A stretch of 64,000 bases of DNA, taken from contig NZ_SLYA01000002.1 of the NCBI RefSeq assembly GCF_004340965.1, positions 992,001 through 1,056,000 of the forward strand, given 5' to 3'. Of this stretch, positions 1 to 8,647 are shown piece by piece. Source of the stretch: Sphingomonas sp. PP-CE-1A-559 (GTDB taxonomy: Bacteria; Pseudomonadota; Alphaproteobacteria; Sphingomonadales; Sphingomonadaceae). The notes below the pieces were generated by a model, which was not told the DNA's origin, did not search any database, and was given only the letters and a program-made list of their open reading frames with translations. Numbering within the stretch: position 1 is the first letter of the stretch; each line of letters starts with the position of its first letter. The position numbers were made by a program, and so were the translations under genes.

Positions 1-240
1 ACCACCGACAGCTACACGCAGGACAATAACGGGCTGAAGATGCCCGGCTATACGCAGGTCAACGCGTTCGTGTCGGTGCACCCGACCGAAAACGTCACGC
101 TGTCGGTCAACGGCAACAATTTGTTCGACGTGAAGGGCATCACCGAAGCCGAGGAAGGCGCGATCCCGACCAACGGCATCGTCCGCGCGCGCTCGATCAC
201 CGGCCGGACGATCTCCGCCGCGGTCCGCGTCGGCTTCTGA
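1..240 (+). CDS. TonB-dependent receptor, C-terminal end (partial)
   Basis: Only the last 79 codons are in the window; the gene begins upstream. The visible part is the end of an outer-membrane beta-barrel. It contains GNNLFDVKG, the penultimate-strand motif common in TonB receptors (GxNLFD), and it ends in the amphipathic strand VRVGF with the terminal Phe used for outer-membrane assembly. The next gene, an amylosucrase-like enzyme, starts 9 bases downstream and is followed by a sucrose-type MFS carrier. This fits the receptor/enzyme/carrier order of the Xanthomonas sux locus, so the receptor probably imports sucrose or a related oligosaccharide. The family call is firm; the substrate is inferred from context. 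Confidence 0.85.
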   Translation, partial: TTDSYTQDNNGLKMPGYTQVNAFVSVHPTENVTLSVNGNNLFDVKGITEAEEGAIPTNGIVRARSITGRTISAAVRVGF

Positions 241-248
241 TCGGGCGG

Positions 249-2057
249 GTGAGCGTGACAGTGACCTCCACCGCGCGCCGTCTCGACGCGCTCGCCCCCC
301 TGCTTAAACGACAGCTCGAACGGCTGTACGGTACCGATCGACTGGCGACGCTCTGGCCGCGGATGGAGACGATCCTCCGCGACCGGGCGAGCGAACGGCC
401 AGCGGCGATGGTCGCGCTCGACGATGCGCGGCTGGGCGATCCCGACTGGTTCGTCGCACCCGACATGCTCGGCTATTCGACCTATGTCGATCGGTTCGCC
501 GGCACCGTCGGAGGGTTGATCGACCGGGTCAACCATCTCGAATCGCTCGGCGTGCGCTATCTCCATTTGCTCGCGTTGCTGAAGGCGCGCGAGGGCGACA
601 GCGATGGCGGCTTCGCGGTCGCGGACTATCTCGCGATCGAGCCGCGGCTGGGGACGATGGCTGACGTCGAGCGGCTTGCCGCACGGCTCCGCGAGGGGCG
701 GATCAGCTTGTGCGTCGACCTTGCACTCAACCACACCGCGGACGATCATGCCTGGGCGAAGGCCGCGCTTGCGGGCGATCCGCATTACCGCGCCTTTTAT
801 CATGTTCTGGGCGGGGAGGAGGCTCAGGCGTACGAGAACGACCTCCCGCAGGTGTTTCCGACCACCGCACCGGGTAACTTCACCCATGTGCCGGCGATGG
901 GGGGACAGGTCTGGACGACCTTCTATCCGTTCCAATGGGACCTGAACTGGTCCAATCCCGAGGTCATGCTCGCGATCGTCGACACGATGCTGAGGCTGGC
1001 GAACCACGGCTTCGAGGCGTTCCGGCTCGATTCTATCGCGTTCCTGTGGAAGCAGATCGGCACCGATTGCCGCAACCGCCCGGAAGCGCATTTCATCGTC
1101 CGCGCCCTCCGCGCCGCGCTCGATATCGTCGCGCCGGCAACACTGCTGAAGGCCGAGGCAATCGTCCCGACCGCGCTCGTACCGCCGTATTTTGGCGCCG
1201 ACGAAGGCGCGGACTGGGACGGCGGGTTCGAGCCCGAATGCCATCTCGTTTATAACAATTCGCTGATGGTCGCCGGCTGGGTCGCACTGGCAGAGCAGTC
1301 CGCCACCCTGCCCCACGCGATCGTCGAGGCGAGCGGTGGCCTGCCGCGTGGTGCCAACTGGCTCAGTTACGCGCGGTGCCACGACGATATCGGCTGGGGC
1401 GCGGTGATCGGTGATCTTACGGGGATCGATCCCGACCCGGTCGGGCGGCTGAAGACGGCGGCGCGGTTCCTCGAAGGCGGCGATGGCAGCTGGGCACGCG
1501 GCGCGCCGTTCCAGTCGGACGGCTCGGTGCTGCACGGCTCGAACGGGACGATGGCGTCGCTGGCGGGGCTCGAAGCGGCGGCGGACGATGATGCGCGCGA
1601 AATGGCGTTTCGCCGGATCGCACTGCTCAACGCGCTGTCGATCGCGAGTGGTGGTCTGGCGACGACGTACATGGGTGACGAGGCGGGACTGCTCAACGAC
1701 ACCAGCTATCTGGACGACGCCGAGCGCGCGCATGAAGGCCGCTGGCTGCATCGGCCAGAGATGGATTGGACGGCGCTCGATGGCGAGGCTGCACGGCGGA
1801 TCGGCGGGGATCTGGAAGCGCTGCGGGCGGCACGTGTTGCGAGCGGTGGCGCGGGTTCGCCAACGGCGATCGCGACGGGTTCCCCTGCACTGCTCGGGAT
1901 CGGCTGCGGCAGCGACCGCGTCTTCCTGAACTTCTCCGACGCGGCCCTCTCCATCGAGGGTCTGGCCGGTTGGCAGGATCGGTTGTCCGAACAGCCTTGC
2001 GGTGCGACGCTCGCCGTCGAACCCTGGGGCGTTATCTGGGCAGGCCCAGCAGCATGA
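249..2057 (+). CDS. Amylosucrase / sucrose hydrolase (GH13 subfamily 4)
   Basis: A 602-residue glycoside hydrolase of family 13 that splits sucrose and either transfers the glucose to an alpha-glucan (amylosucrase) or releases it (sucrose hydrolase, SuxB of Xanthomonas). An N-terminal helical region precedes the TIM barrel. DGGFAVADY lies near 119-127 and DLALNHT near 157-163. The nucleophile is Asp261 in FRLDSIAFLWKQ, the acid/base Glu303 in KAEAIV, and the transition-state His378-Asp379 in YARCHDDIGW. These match amylosucrase motifs rather than alpha-amylase ones. No signal peptide is visible, so it is cytoplasmic. It starts at GTG, 9 bases after the receptor stop. Sequence reading does not separate hydrolase from polymerase activity. 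Confidence 0.9.
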   Translation: MSVTVTSTARRLDALAPLLKRQLERLYGTDRLATLWPRMETILRDRASERPAAMVALDDARLGDPDWFVAPDMLGYSTYVDRFAGTVGGLIDRVNHLESLGVRYLHLLALLKAREGDSDGGFAVADYLAIEPRLGTMADVERLAARLREGRISLCVDLALNHTADDHAWAKAALAGDPHYRAFYHVLGGEEAQAYENDLPQVFPTTAPGNFTHVPAMGGQVWTTFYPFQWDLNWSNPEVMLAIVDTMLRLANHGFEAFRLDSIAFLWKQIGTDCRNRPEAHFIVRALRAALDIVAPATLLKAEAIVPTALVPPYFGADEGADWDGGFEPECHLVYNNSLMVAGWVALAEQSATLPHAIVEASGGLPRGANWLSYARCHDDIGWGAVIGDLTGIDPDPVGRLKTAARFLEGGDGSWARGAPFQSDGSVLHGSNGTMASLAGLEAAADDDAREMAFRRIALLNALSIASGGLATTYMGDEAGLLNDTSYLDDAERAHEGRWLHRPEMDWTALDGEAARRIGGDLEALRAARVASGGAGSPTAIATGSPALLGIGCGSDRVFLNFSDAALSIEGLAGWQDRLSEQPCGATLAVEPWGVIWAGPAA

Positions 2058-2074
2058 ACCTGCGAATCCACAAT

Positions 2075-2193
2075 CCTCCCCCGCAAGGGGGAGGTGGCTG
2101 GCTCTTGCCAGACGGAGGGGGAGGCATGCGAAAGGCAGGTTCCGTGCCCTCCCCCTCCGTCACCTTCGGCGCCACCTCCCCCTGGCGAGGGAG
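2075..2193. repeat. Intergenic nested hairpin repeat
   Basis: GC-rich inverted repeats fill the gap between the amylosucrase and the carrier. CCTCCCCC (2075-2082) pairs with GGGGGAGG (2087-2094). A perfect 14-base arm at 2111-2124 (GACGGAGGGGGAGG) pairs with 2148-2161. GGGGGAGGTGGC (2087-2098) pairs with 2171-2182, enclosing the inner hairpin. A structurally similar but not identical element sits at 8648-8754. It resembles the mobile REP-like intergenic elements of sphingomonads. It could act as an mRNA-stability or attenuation element between the two genes; that role is inferred. Confidence 0.7.
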
Positions 2194-2238
2194 GATCGAT
2201 AGGTCCACGCCCGGCCATCTCGCACAAGAGGCATGACA

Positions 2239-3576
2239 ATGAACCTCGGCCTCATGACCAAGCCTCGCCTGTCGCTGATGCGGCTGATCGAGATGAACCT
2301 CGGGTTCCTCGGGCTGCAATTCTCGTTCGGTCTGCAACAGGCCAACATGGCGCCGATCTACGGCTATCTCGGCGCGGACGAGGCGAGCCTGCCGCTGCTA
2401 TGGCTCGCCGGGCCGATGACCGGGCTGCTGATCCAGCCGTTGATCGGCGCGATGAGCGACCGGACCTCGACCCGGATCGGCCGCCGCACCCCCTATTTCC
2501 TGGTCGGCGCGGTGCTGTGCAGCCTGTGCCTGCTGGCGATGCCGTACAGCCCGACCTTGTGGGTCGCGGCCAGCCTGTTGTGGGTGCTCGATGCGGCCAA
2601 CAACGTGACGATGGAGCCGTACCGCGCCTATGTCGGCGACCGCCTGCCCGACGACCAGCGCGCCGCCGGCTTCCTGACGCAGTCGGCGTTCACCGGGCTC
2701 GCGCAGACGCTGTCCTATCTGGCACCGTCGCTGCTGGTGTGGATCGGCTTCAACAAGGACGCCGTGGATGGCAACGGCATCCCCGACATCACGCGGATCG
2801 CGTTCCTGATCGGCGCGGTGCTGTCGCTGGCGACGATCGTCTGGTCGGTCGTGCGCGTCCCCGAACTGCCGCTGCCGGCTGAGGAGAAGGCGCGGCTGGC
2901 GAAGGAACCGCTGACGCTCGGCGGCACGCTGCGCGACCTCAAGACCGCGCTGGTCGAGATGCCGCGGCCGATGCGGCAGCTGGCACTGGCGATGCTATGC
3001 CAATGGTACGCTATGTTCGCGTACTGGCAGTTCATCACCTTCGCGGTCGCCCGGTCGCTGCACGGCACGTCGGACGCCAAGAGTGAAGCGTTCCGCGATA
3101 CCGTGCTGACCGTCGGCCAGCTCGGCGCGTTCTACAACGCCGTCGCCTTCGTCGCGGCGATCGCGCTGGTGCCGCTCGCCCGCCGCTGGGGCGCCAAAAG
3201 CGCGCATGCCGCGTGCCTGCTCGCGTCGGGCGTGGCGATGCTGGCGATTCCCGGCCTTCGCACCGAGCCCGCGCTGTTCGTGGCGATGCTCGGTATCGGT
3301 ATCGGCTGGGCAAGCATGATGGGGAACCCGTATATCATGCTGATCGACATGATCCCGCCCGAGCGCAACGGCGTCTACATGGGCATCTTCAACATGTTCA
3401 TCGTCATCCCGATGATCATCGAGAGCCTCACCGTCCCGCTGTTCTACCACTCCGTCATGGGCGGCGAACCGCGCAACATCCTGTACCTCGGCGGCGCACT
3501 GATGGTGCTCGGCGCGGCGGCCACCACGCGCGTAACCATGAGCGCATCGGTGTCGCCCTCTGAACCCTCCGCCTAG
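2239..3576 (+). CDS. MFS sugar carrier, sucrose-transporter (SUT/SLC45-like) type
   Basis: An inner-membrane 12-helix carrier of about 445 residues, probably importing sucrose with protons. The loop motif GAMSDRTSTRIGRRTPY after helix 2 and the segment NNVTMEPYRAYVGDRLPDDQR fit the glycoside/sucrose carrier branch of the major facilitator family. The ATG at 2239 is preferred over the in-frame ATG at 2233, because AAGAGG at 2225-2230 lies 8 bases before 2239 but only 2 bases before 2233. It follows the amylosucrase and receptor on the same strand, as SuxC follows SuxA/SuxB in Xanthomonas. No LacI-type regulator is visible on this side. The family is clear; the sucrose specificity is inferred. 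Confidence 0.85.
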   Translation: MNLGLMTKPRLSLMRLIEMNLGFLGLQFSFGLQQANMAPIYGYLGADEASLPLLWLAGPMTGLLIQPLIGAMSDRTSTRIGRRTPYFLVGAVLCSLCLLAMPYSPTLWVAASLLWVLDAANNVTMEPYRAYVGDRLPDDQRAAGFLTQSAFTGLAQTLSYLAPSLLVWIGFNKDAVDGNGIPDITRIAFLIGAVLSLATIVWSVVRVPELPLPAEEKARLAKEPLTLGGTLRDLKTALVEMPRPMRQLALAMLCQWYAMFAYWQFITFAVARSLHGTSDAKSEAFRDTVLTVGQLGAFYNAVAFVAAIALVPLARRWGAKSAHAACLLASGVAMLAIPGLRTEPALFVAMLGIGIGWASMMGNPYIMLIDMIPPERNGVYMGIFNMFIVIPMIIESLTVPLFYHSVMGGEPRNILYLGGALMVLGAAATTRVTMSASVSPSEPSA

Positions 3577-3679
3577 GCCAGGGTCCGAGGCGGCTAAGTA
3601 TCCGGCCAGTGACATGCTTTGCGGTTTGGCAAAAACTGTGCCGCCCATAGTTCGCGGCAGGCCGGTAACTAAACCTTGG

Positions 3680-4537
3680 TCATCGCATCTGCATGAAGAG
3701 AGCGAGCGCGTTGCGGGCGCTGTCGGCGAAATAGTCGTATATCGCGCGTGAGACTTCGGCGATAACCGGCTGGCGGTCGCGCCCCCCTCGCGCGAACACC
3801 ACGATTGCGACGCGGCGGCCGTCCGGCATGGTGATGAACCCGACGTCATTGGTGATACCGTCGAGCGTACCGGTCTTGTCCTCCACCCTGGTACCCGCGG
3901 GAAGCAGGGCGCGGATACGGCGCGTGCCCGTCTGGCAGCGGCTCATCAATTCGAGCAGGAATTGACGACTTTGCGCTGCCAGGACGGTGCCGTTGTCGAG
4001 CTTGTTCAACAACGTGACCATCGCGATCGGCGTGGCGACATCCTTGCTGTCGGCAAGGTGGCCACGCTCCCTCAGCAACTGCGCGATGGTCCGGTCCATC
4101 CGGATGCCGGTAATCCTGTGCGACGAGAGCCACTGCTGGATAGCGACGGGGCCCCCGAGAGCGGCAAGCAATTGGTCGGTCGCCTGGTTGTCGCTGTGGA
4201 CGATCATCAATTCCATGACCTTCGCGGCGGGACGACCGACAATCATATCGCTAAGGGTGCGGCGACCTTGGTCGACGTCGGCAAGGTAGGCGGCGGCGAT
4301 CGCGATCTTGACCGTGCTCGCCATCGGAAACGGCGTGTCCCCCCTGACGGATGCGGTCGAGCCATCGCGAAGGTCCAGGGCTGCGATGCCGTAGTCACCG
4401 GAGCGTTCCGCGACCAGCAAACTCAACACGCGTTCGAGGCCGGTAGGCGCAATCGAGTCTGCGGTCGCCGGCGTCGCTATGAGGACGCTAGCGGCGATAC
4501 TCGAGAGAAACAGGCAGGAAAGCCGAGGTGCGCGCAT
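3680..4537 (-). CDS. Secreted serine hydrolase, class A beta-lactamase fold, Glu166 missing
   Basis: A 285-residue protein with a signal peptide ending near ATPATA-DS (about residue 27). It has three of the class A beta-lactamase motifs: STVK (Ser74, Lys77), SDN (115-117) and KTGT (221-224). The omega loop is abnormal. Counting 36 residues from Ser115 to where Glu166 should be gives Ile151, in MDRTIAQLLRERG. The usual ExxLN is absent, and the loop looks two residues longer before DVATP. Without the general base, normal penicillin hydrolysis is doubtful. It may be a slow acyl-enzyme, a DD-peptidase-like protein or another serine hydrolase. It is convergent with the upstream MFS gene and stands alone. 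Confidence 0.85.
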   Translation of the reverse strand: MRAPRLSCLFLSSIAASVLIATPATADSIAPTGLERVLSLLVAERSGDYGIAALDLRDGSTASVRGDTPFPMASTVKIAIAAAYLADVDQGRRTLSDMIVGRPAAKVMELMIVHSDNQATDQLLAALGGPVAIQQWLSSHRITGIRMDRTIAQLLRERGHLADSKDVATPIAMVTLLNKLDNGTVLAAQSRQFLLELMSRCQTGTRRIRALLPAGTRVEDKTGTLDGITNDVGFITMPDGRRVAIVVFARGGRDRQPVIAEVSRAIYDYFADSARNALALFMQMR

Positions 4538-4827
4538 CAGTCGTCCTTGAATGTCGTCCGTCGTCGAAGTGGTGATGCTAGCCCGGAAAACCTGAACGCA
4601 TCATGTTGCATGCCACTGAGGAACGAACAACGGCGAATGGCATGCGACGGGTAGCGAATCCAGCCATGTCCGGTATCTTGCTCTTCCGCCCGTCGCTTTT
4701 GACATGGCAGCGGCCGCTGCGATCAGGTCCCATGGGGTAGATGATGCCAACGCCTGCGCGTACGCGTCGAAGTCGAAAGATTCAAAAGCTACCGACCCCG
4801 GAGAAAACGATGCGGGCTGGGCGCACT

Positions 4828-5538
4828 TCAAAGACGCGCGAAAAGATCGCCGATGGACGCGACGAAATGCGTGCTCATTGCTGCGATCGCCGCTTTCGGG
4901 TCACGGTCGGCGATTGCACGCGCTAGGTTATGATGGTGCGCCAGCACGGCGGTACGCTGCCGCGCGGTGGTTCGCGTTGCCCAGGCCGCGGGCACCGCGT
5001 GGACCATCATCGGAGCGAACGAGCGGACGATCTGCAGGAACAGCATGTTGCGCCCCGCCTGTGCGATCGCCTGGTGGAACGCGATGTCGTGGCGGGTCAG
5101 CGCATCGACATCGGTACCCGCCGCTTCCATCGCCTCCGCCAGCCCGACGATCGTCCGTGCCTCGTCGTCGGTGCGTTCGATCGCGGCGAGTTCGGCGGTA
5201 CGGAGTTCCAGCGTGCGGCGCACGTCCCAGATCTGCACCATCGAAATCTGCGCCGTCGCCACCGCGTGATCGAGCGACGTCGCCATCACCGATCCGTCGA
5301 TCGCAGCGACCCGCGCGCGCCTGCCATTGCCCACGTCGATCAGCCGCAACGCCGCCAGCGCGCCGAACGCCTCGCGGAGGACTGGGCGGCTGACACCCAG
5401 CTGCGTTGCGAAATGCCCTTCGGAGGGCAGCGTGTCACCGACCTTCATGTCGTTCGTGCGGATATGCGTGCGGACCGCGTGGACCGCCTGATCGACGAGC
5501 GAGCCGCCCTCGACCAGTCGCAGGCTCGCCGTGCTCAT
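4828..5538 (-). CDS. GntR-family transcriptional regulator, FadR/FCD type
   Basis: A cytoplasmic DNA-binding regulator of 236 residues. The N-terminal winged helix carries the GntR signature GDTLPSEGHFATQLGVSRPVLREA. The C-terminal all-helical FCD ligand domain shows RRTLELRTAELAA, the metal-site region DIAFHQAIAQAGRN and a late HHHNLARAI. The ATG at 5536-5538 overlaps the stop of the AraC gene (ATGA), so the two regulators are co-translated. It is the best candidate to bind the AGCTATCCGATAGCT palindromes upstream of its own operon (6347-6384) and of the TonB receptor (12400-12414), because FCD regulators use short palindromes and commonly sense carboxylates. The ligand is unknown; the assignment to these sites is inferred. 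Confidence 0.85.
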   Translation of the reverse strand: MSTASLRLVEGGSLVDQAVHAVRTHIRTNDMKVGDTLPSEGHFATQLGVSRPVLREAFGALAALRLIDVGNGRRARVAAIDGSVMATSLDHAVATAQISMVQIWDVRRTLELRTAELAAIERTDDEARTIVGLAEAMEAAGTDVDALTRHDIAFHQAIAQAGRNMLFLQIVRSFAPMMVHAVPAAWATRTTARQRTAVLAHHHNLARAIADRDPKAAIAAMSTHFVASIGDLFARL

Positions 5539-6287
5539 GCCGCGAGCCGCGGTGCGCGCAGCGAGGACGGCGTCGCGCCGAACTGCCGCGAGAAGGCGCG
5601 CGTGAAACTGGCGTTGTTGAGATAGCCGCACTGGTACCCGATCGATGATACAGGCAGGTCGGTCGCGATCAGTAACTGACGGGCCGCCCCGAGCCGCCGG
5701 TCGAGCAGCGCGTCGGCGACCGTGCACGCAAACATGTCGCGGAAGCCGCGCGTGAGCTTCGCCCGGTTCAGTCCACAGGCGCGCGCGATGGAATCGAGCG
5801 TCATCTTCTCGCCCCAGCGCTCGTCGATCATCCGCTTTGCCGCGACGATCCGCTGACTGTCGCGAGCGGACAATTGCCCGGCACCCGCGAGCGGCACCAG
5901 GTCGTCCTCGACGATCCGCTGGAACGTACTGGACAGCAGCTCGATGCATTTTGCCGAACGATGCGTGCTGCGCCAGGGTTCGGGCAGCGTGCAATCGAGG
6001 ATCGCGGCGACCATAATCCGCAATTCGCTCGGCAGATGGCACGCGATGTTCGCGTCGGGCGCATAATCGAAAACCCGCAGACAAGCGCCACGTTCGACCG
6101 CAAGGACGAGGATCGCGCGCTCTTCCGAAGGAACCGAACCGGTGGCGACGGTGACCTGCGCCGGCGCATCCTCGCCGAGCGTGAAGCAGAGGACCACCGC
6201 GTCGGCGGAAACGGCCGTCGCGTCGACCACGCCCTCGCCGATGAAGGCCGCCATCTCGGGCGACACCGTGACCCGTTCCTTCTGCAT
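5535..6287 (-). CDS. AraC-family transcriptional regulator
   Basis: About 250 residues with an uncharacterised N-terminal half and a C-terminal AraC double helix-turn-helix. The first HTH lies in DSIARACGLNRAKLTRGFRD and the second in SSIGYQCGYLNNASFTRAF, followed by RQFGATPSSLR. The start at 6287 (MQKERV) is chosen because GAGGG lies just upstream. An in-frame ATG at 6368 would place the start on top of the operator palindromes. Its last codon overlaps the start of the GntR regulator. Having two regulators of different families in one transcript, next to the locus they probably control, is unusual. It could respond to a different signal from the GntR partner. Confidence 0.8.
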   Translation of the reverse strand: MQKERVTVSPEMAAFIGEGVVDATAVSADAVVLCFTLGEDAPAQVTVATGSVPSEERAILVLAVERGACLRVFDYAPDANIACHLPSELRIMVAAILDCTLPEPWRSTHRSAKCIELLSSTFQRIVEDDLVPLAGAGQLSARDSQRIVAAKRMIDERWGEKMTLDSIARACGLNRAKLTRGFRDMFACTVADALLDRRLGAARQLLIATDLPVSSIGYQCGYLNNASFTRAFSRQFGATPSSLRAPRLAA

Positions 6288-6346
6288 GCTACCCTCGCCC
6301 AACACCGATCTCCTGTTCCCGATTGCCGGGATTGGGTCGATCATGC

Positions 6347-6384
6347 AGCTATCCGATAGCTCACGCAAGAGCTATCTTATAGGT
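6347..6384 (-). promoter_or_regulatory. Two tandem palindromic operators upstream of the AraC/GntR operon
   Basis: A perfect 7-1-7 inverted repeat, AGCTATCCGATAGCT, occupies 6347-6361. A degenerate copy, AGCTATCTTATAGGT, lies at 6370-6384 with a centre-to-centre spacing of 23 bases, about two helical turns. The perfect palindrome, with flanking TCAC, recurs at 12400-12414 before the TonB receptor gene. On the minus strand the perfect copy sits in the 17-base spacer of a plausible promoter (TTGCGT / CATGAT). That is a classic repressor position and suggests autoregulation. The repeats are read directly; the binding protein and promoter are inferred. Confidence 0.65.
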
Positions 6385-7688
6385 TAGGCCGTTGCCGATA
6401 CCGGTGCACGCCGCATCGCCATCGTGAAGGCAATGACGGAGATCGCGCTGGTCACCACGCCGACGATCGCGAGACCCTGCGCGAGATGCGCCTCGCCGCC
6501 CAGCATGCCGCTTGCCGCCGCGACCAGCGTCGGTGCGAGGCCGTAGCCGATCAGCCCGGCGATCGCGATGAACGCGCCGATGCACAACCCGCGCAGTTCG
6601 TTCGGGATCAGCACGGTCAACGCCACCGAGGTCACCACCCCCGTCACTGCGCCGCACGTCACGAGCAGGCCGACCGCGACCCCGAACAGCGGGACGGAGG
6701 GCATGACCGGAAACAACGCCGCGGGCACACCGACCGCGGCGGCAACGATCGCACCGATCAGCAGGCCACCGCGCCGTCCGCTCTTCTGCCCGCGGTCGGC
6801 GGACAGGCCACCGACGATCGCACCGACGACGCCCGAGCCAAAGAGCAGCGTGCCCATCCAGCCGGCGAACTGGTCGGGCTGCAGGTGGAAATTGCGCGAC
6901 AGGACCGGCGAGACCCAGATCCCGGCGGCGGCATCGGCCATGACAACGCTGATCTGGCCGATGAACAACGGGATCAGGAACACGCGCCGTGCCCAGAGCT
7001 CGCCAGCGACGACCTTGAACGGCGCATGCGTGCCCGCCGCAACCTCCTGTCGCGCCGGCTCGCGCAACAGCAACAGCGGCAGGATGGCAAACACGCTGAT
7101 GACGGCAAGACCCAGATGGACGCTGCGCCACGGCATCATCCCCGCGAACCACGTCGGCGCACCACCATGGGCGAACAGGCCGAACAGCGCGCCTGACAAG
7201 CCCAGGGCGAGTGCGACGCCGAGCGACTTGCCTAGGTTGACAATCAGCATGGCCCTGCCCCGCTGCGTCGGGACACAGAAGTCGGCGCACAGCGACAGCG
7301 CCGCGGTCAAGGCGCCTGTCGTGCCGATCCCGGTCAGCATGCGCGCCACGAACAACACCGGCACGCCCTGCGCGAACGCGGTGAGCACCGTGCCCAGCGT
7401 CCACACGAGCGCGAGCGCGATCATCATCCGCACCCGGTTGTAGCGATCGACCAAGATGCCGATCGGGATCGAGAACACGGCGAGCGGCAGCGCCGCCGAC
7501 AGTCCCTGGATCAAACTCAACGTATAGTCGCTGAGGTGGAGTTCGGCCTTCGCCCCCTCCTGCACCGTTCCGAACGAGCCCATCATGGTGAAGCCGATCG
7601 CCATCGCCAGCGCCAGCGCCAGCAGCGGCAACAGCGTCTTAGCAAACGGCGGTGAGGCCGCGTCGATCGGTCGGGCGAAATCGGTCAT
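6384..7688 (-). CDS. MFS transporter
   Basis: A 434-residue inner-membrane carrier with about 12 hydrophobic segments. The MFS signature IPIGILVDRYNRVRMM follows helix 2, and SADRGQKSGRRGG marks the equivalent loop of the second half. It starts 9 bases after the stop of the HSL-type esterase, so the two are co-transcribed. By context it should move the product of that esterase, or the hydroxy acid handled by the neighbouring dehydrogenases, across the inner membrane. The substrate cannot be read from the sequence. The stop codon touches the distal operator copy at 6370-6384. Confidence 0.85.
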   Translation of the reverse strand: MTDFARPIDAASPPFAKTLLPLLALALAMAIGFTMMGSFGTVQEGAKAELHLSDYTLSLIQGLSAALPLAVFSIPIGILVDRYNRVRMMIALALVWTLGTVLTAFAQGVPVLFVARMLTGIGTTGALTAALSLCADFCVPTQRGRAMLIVNLGKSLGVALALGLSGALFGLFAHGGAPTWFAGMMPWRSVHLGLAVISVFAILPLLLLREPARQEVAAGTHAPFKVVAGELWARRVFLIPLFIGQISVVMADAAAGIWVSPVLSRNFHLQPDQFAGWMGTLLFGSGVVGAIVGGLSADRGQKSGRRGGLLIGAIVAAAVGVPAALFPVMPSVPLFGVAVGLLVTCGAVTGVVTSVALTVLIPNELRGLCIGAFIAIAGLIGYGLAPTLVAAASGMLGGEAHLAQGLAIVGVVTSAISVIAFTMAMRRAPVSATA

Positions 7689-7697
7689 GTGAGGTCC

Positions 7698-8633
7698 TTA
7701 TGCAAGCGCACGGCGCAGTGCCTCGTGGCTGTCGCGGCGCGCCTGTTGCGAAACCGGACCGTCGGCGAAGATGTCGAAGGCGTGATAGCCGCCGGGATAG
7801 ACGTGAAGTTCGACCGGCACGCCCGCGCGGATCAACCGCGTCGCGTAGTCGATGTCCTCGTCGACGAAGAAATCGAGCGCGCCAGTCGCGATATAGGCAG
7901 GGGGCAGGTTCGCGAGATCGGTCGCCCGTGCGGGCGCGGCGTAGGGCGACACGTCGTCGCCGCCGGGGGCGTGGCCGAGCAGCGAGCTCCAGCCGAAGCG
8001 ATTACTCTGTCGGGTCCACACGAACTCGCCAGCATAGGGGTTCGGCGCGCGGGTGCAGGTACGGTCGTCGAGCATCGGGTACATCAGATGCTGGAACGCG
8101 AGCGCATACTCACCACGGTCGCGCACCATCAACACCAGCGCCGCAGCATAGCCGCCGCCCGCGCTCTGTCCCAACACGCCAATCCGCGTGGGATCGATCC
8201 CGATCTGCTCGGCATGGGCAAACGTCCAGGCGAGCCCGGCATAGCAATCCTCGATCGGTCCGGGAAAGTTCGTCTCGGGCGCGAGGCGGTATTCGACCGA
8301 CACCATCACGCATTGCAGGTCGGCGATCAGCGGACGGACCAGCGGGTCGTACTCGGACACCTTGCCCATCACATAGCCGCCGCCGTGGATGTGGTAGATG
8401 CACGGCAGGACGCCAGTGACGCCCACCGGGCGGTAGACGTGCAGGTCGATGTCGGGTGCGCCCGCAGGTCCCGGAACGGTGTGGATCTCGAGCGTCGCCA
8501 GCGACTCGTCGGCCGGCGGCAACATCGAAGGCCGGTCGCGCATCGCCGGCAGGATATCCGCGGTAAGCGAAATCTGGGGCATCATCTCCAGCAGTGGGCG
8601 CAGCGTAGGGTCGACGAGGTGCAGGCTGTCCAT
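7698..8633 (-). CDS. Alpha/beta hydrolase, HSL-type esterase
   Basis: A cytoplasmic esterase of 311 residues without a signal peptide. It has the hormone-sensitive-lipase family oxyanion motif HGGG (in HIHGGGYVMG) and the nucleophile elbow GQSAGG. The acid lies in GALDFFVDED and the catalytic His in GGYHAFDIF. This family cleaves short-chain carboxylic esters. It is the first gene after the hairpin repeat at 8648-8754 and is followed by the MFS carrier. Together with the secreted-side carboxylesterase at 13247 and the dehydrogenases around it, it suggests breakdown of an ester. The exact ester is unknown. Confidence 0.88.
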   Translation of the reverse strand: MDSLHLVDPTLRPLLEMMPQISLTADILPAMRDRPSMLPPADESLATLEIHTVPGPAGAPDIDLHVYRPVGVTGVLPCIYHIHGGGYVMGKVSEYDPLVRPLIADLQCVMVSVEYRLAPETNFPGPIEDCYAGLAWTFAHAEQIGIDPTRIGVLGQSAGGGYAAALVLMVRDRGEYALAFQHLMYPMLDDRTCTRAPNPYAGEFVWTRQSNRFGWSSLLGHAPGGDDVSPYAAPARATDLANLPPAYIATGALDFFVDEDIDYATRLIRAGVPVELHVYPGGYHAFDIFADGPVSQQARRDSHEALRRALA

Positions 8634-8647
8634 ATCAAGTCCTTCTT

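Noticed and set aside
48..1751. A 567-codon open frame on the minus strand
   Set aside because: It is antisense to the amylosucrase, whose catalytic motifs are intact. Composition is Arg-rich and shadow-like.
4601..4831. A 76-codon minus-strand frame after the GntR gene
   Set aside because: It starts at TTG without a ribosome site, and its codon use is unlike that of neighbouring genes. I see nothing else in 4538-4827.
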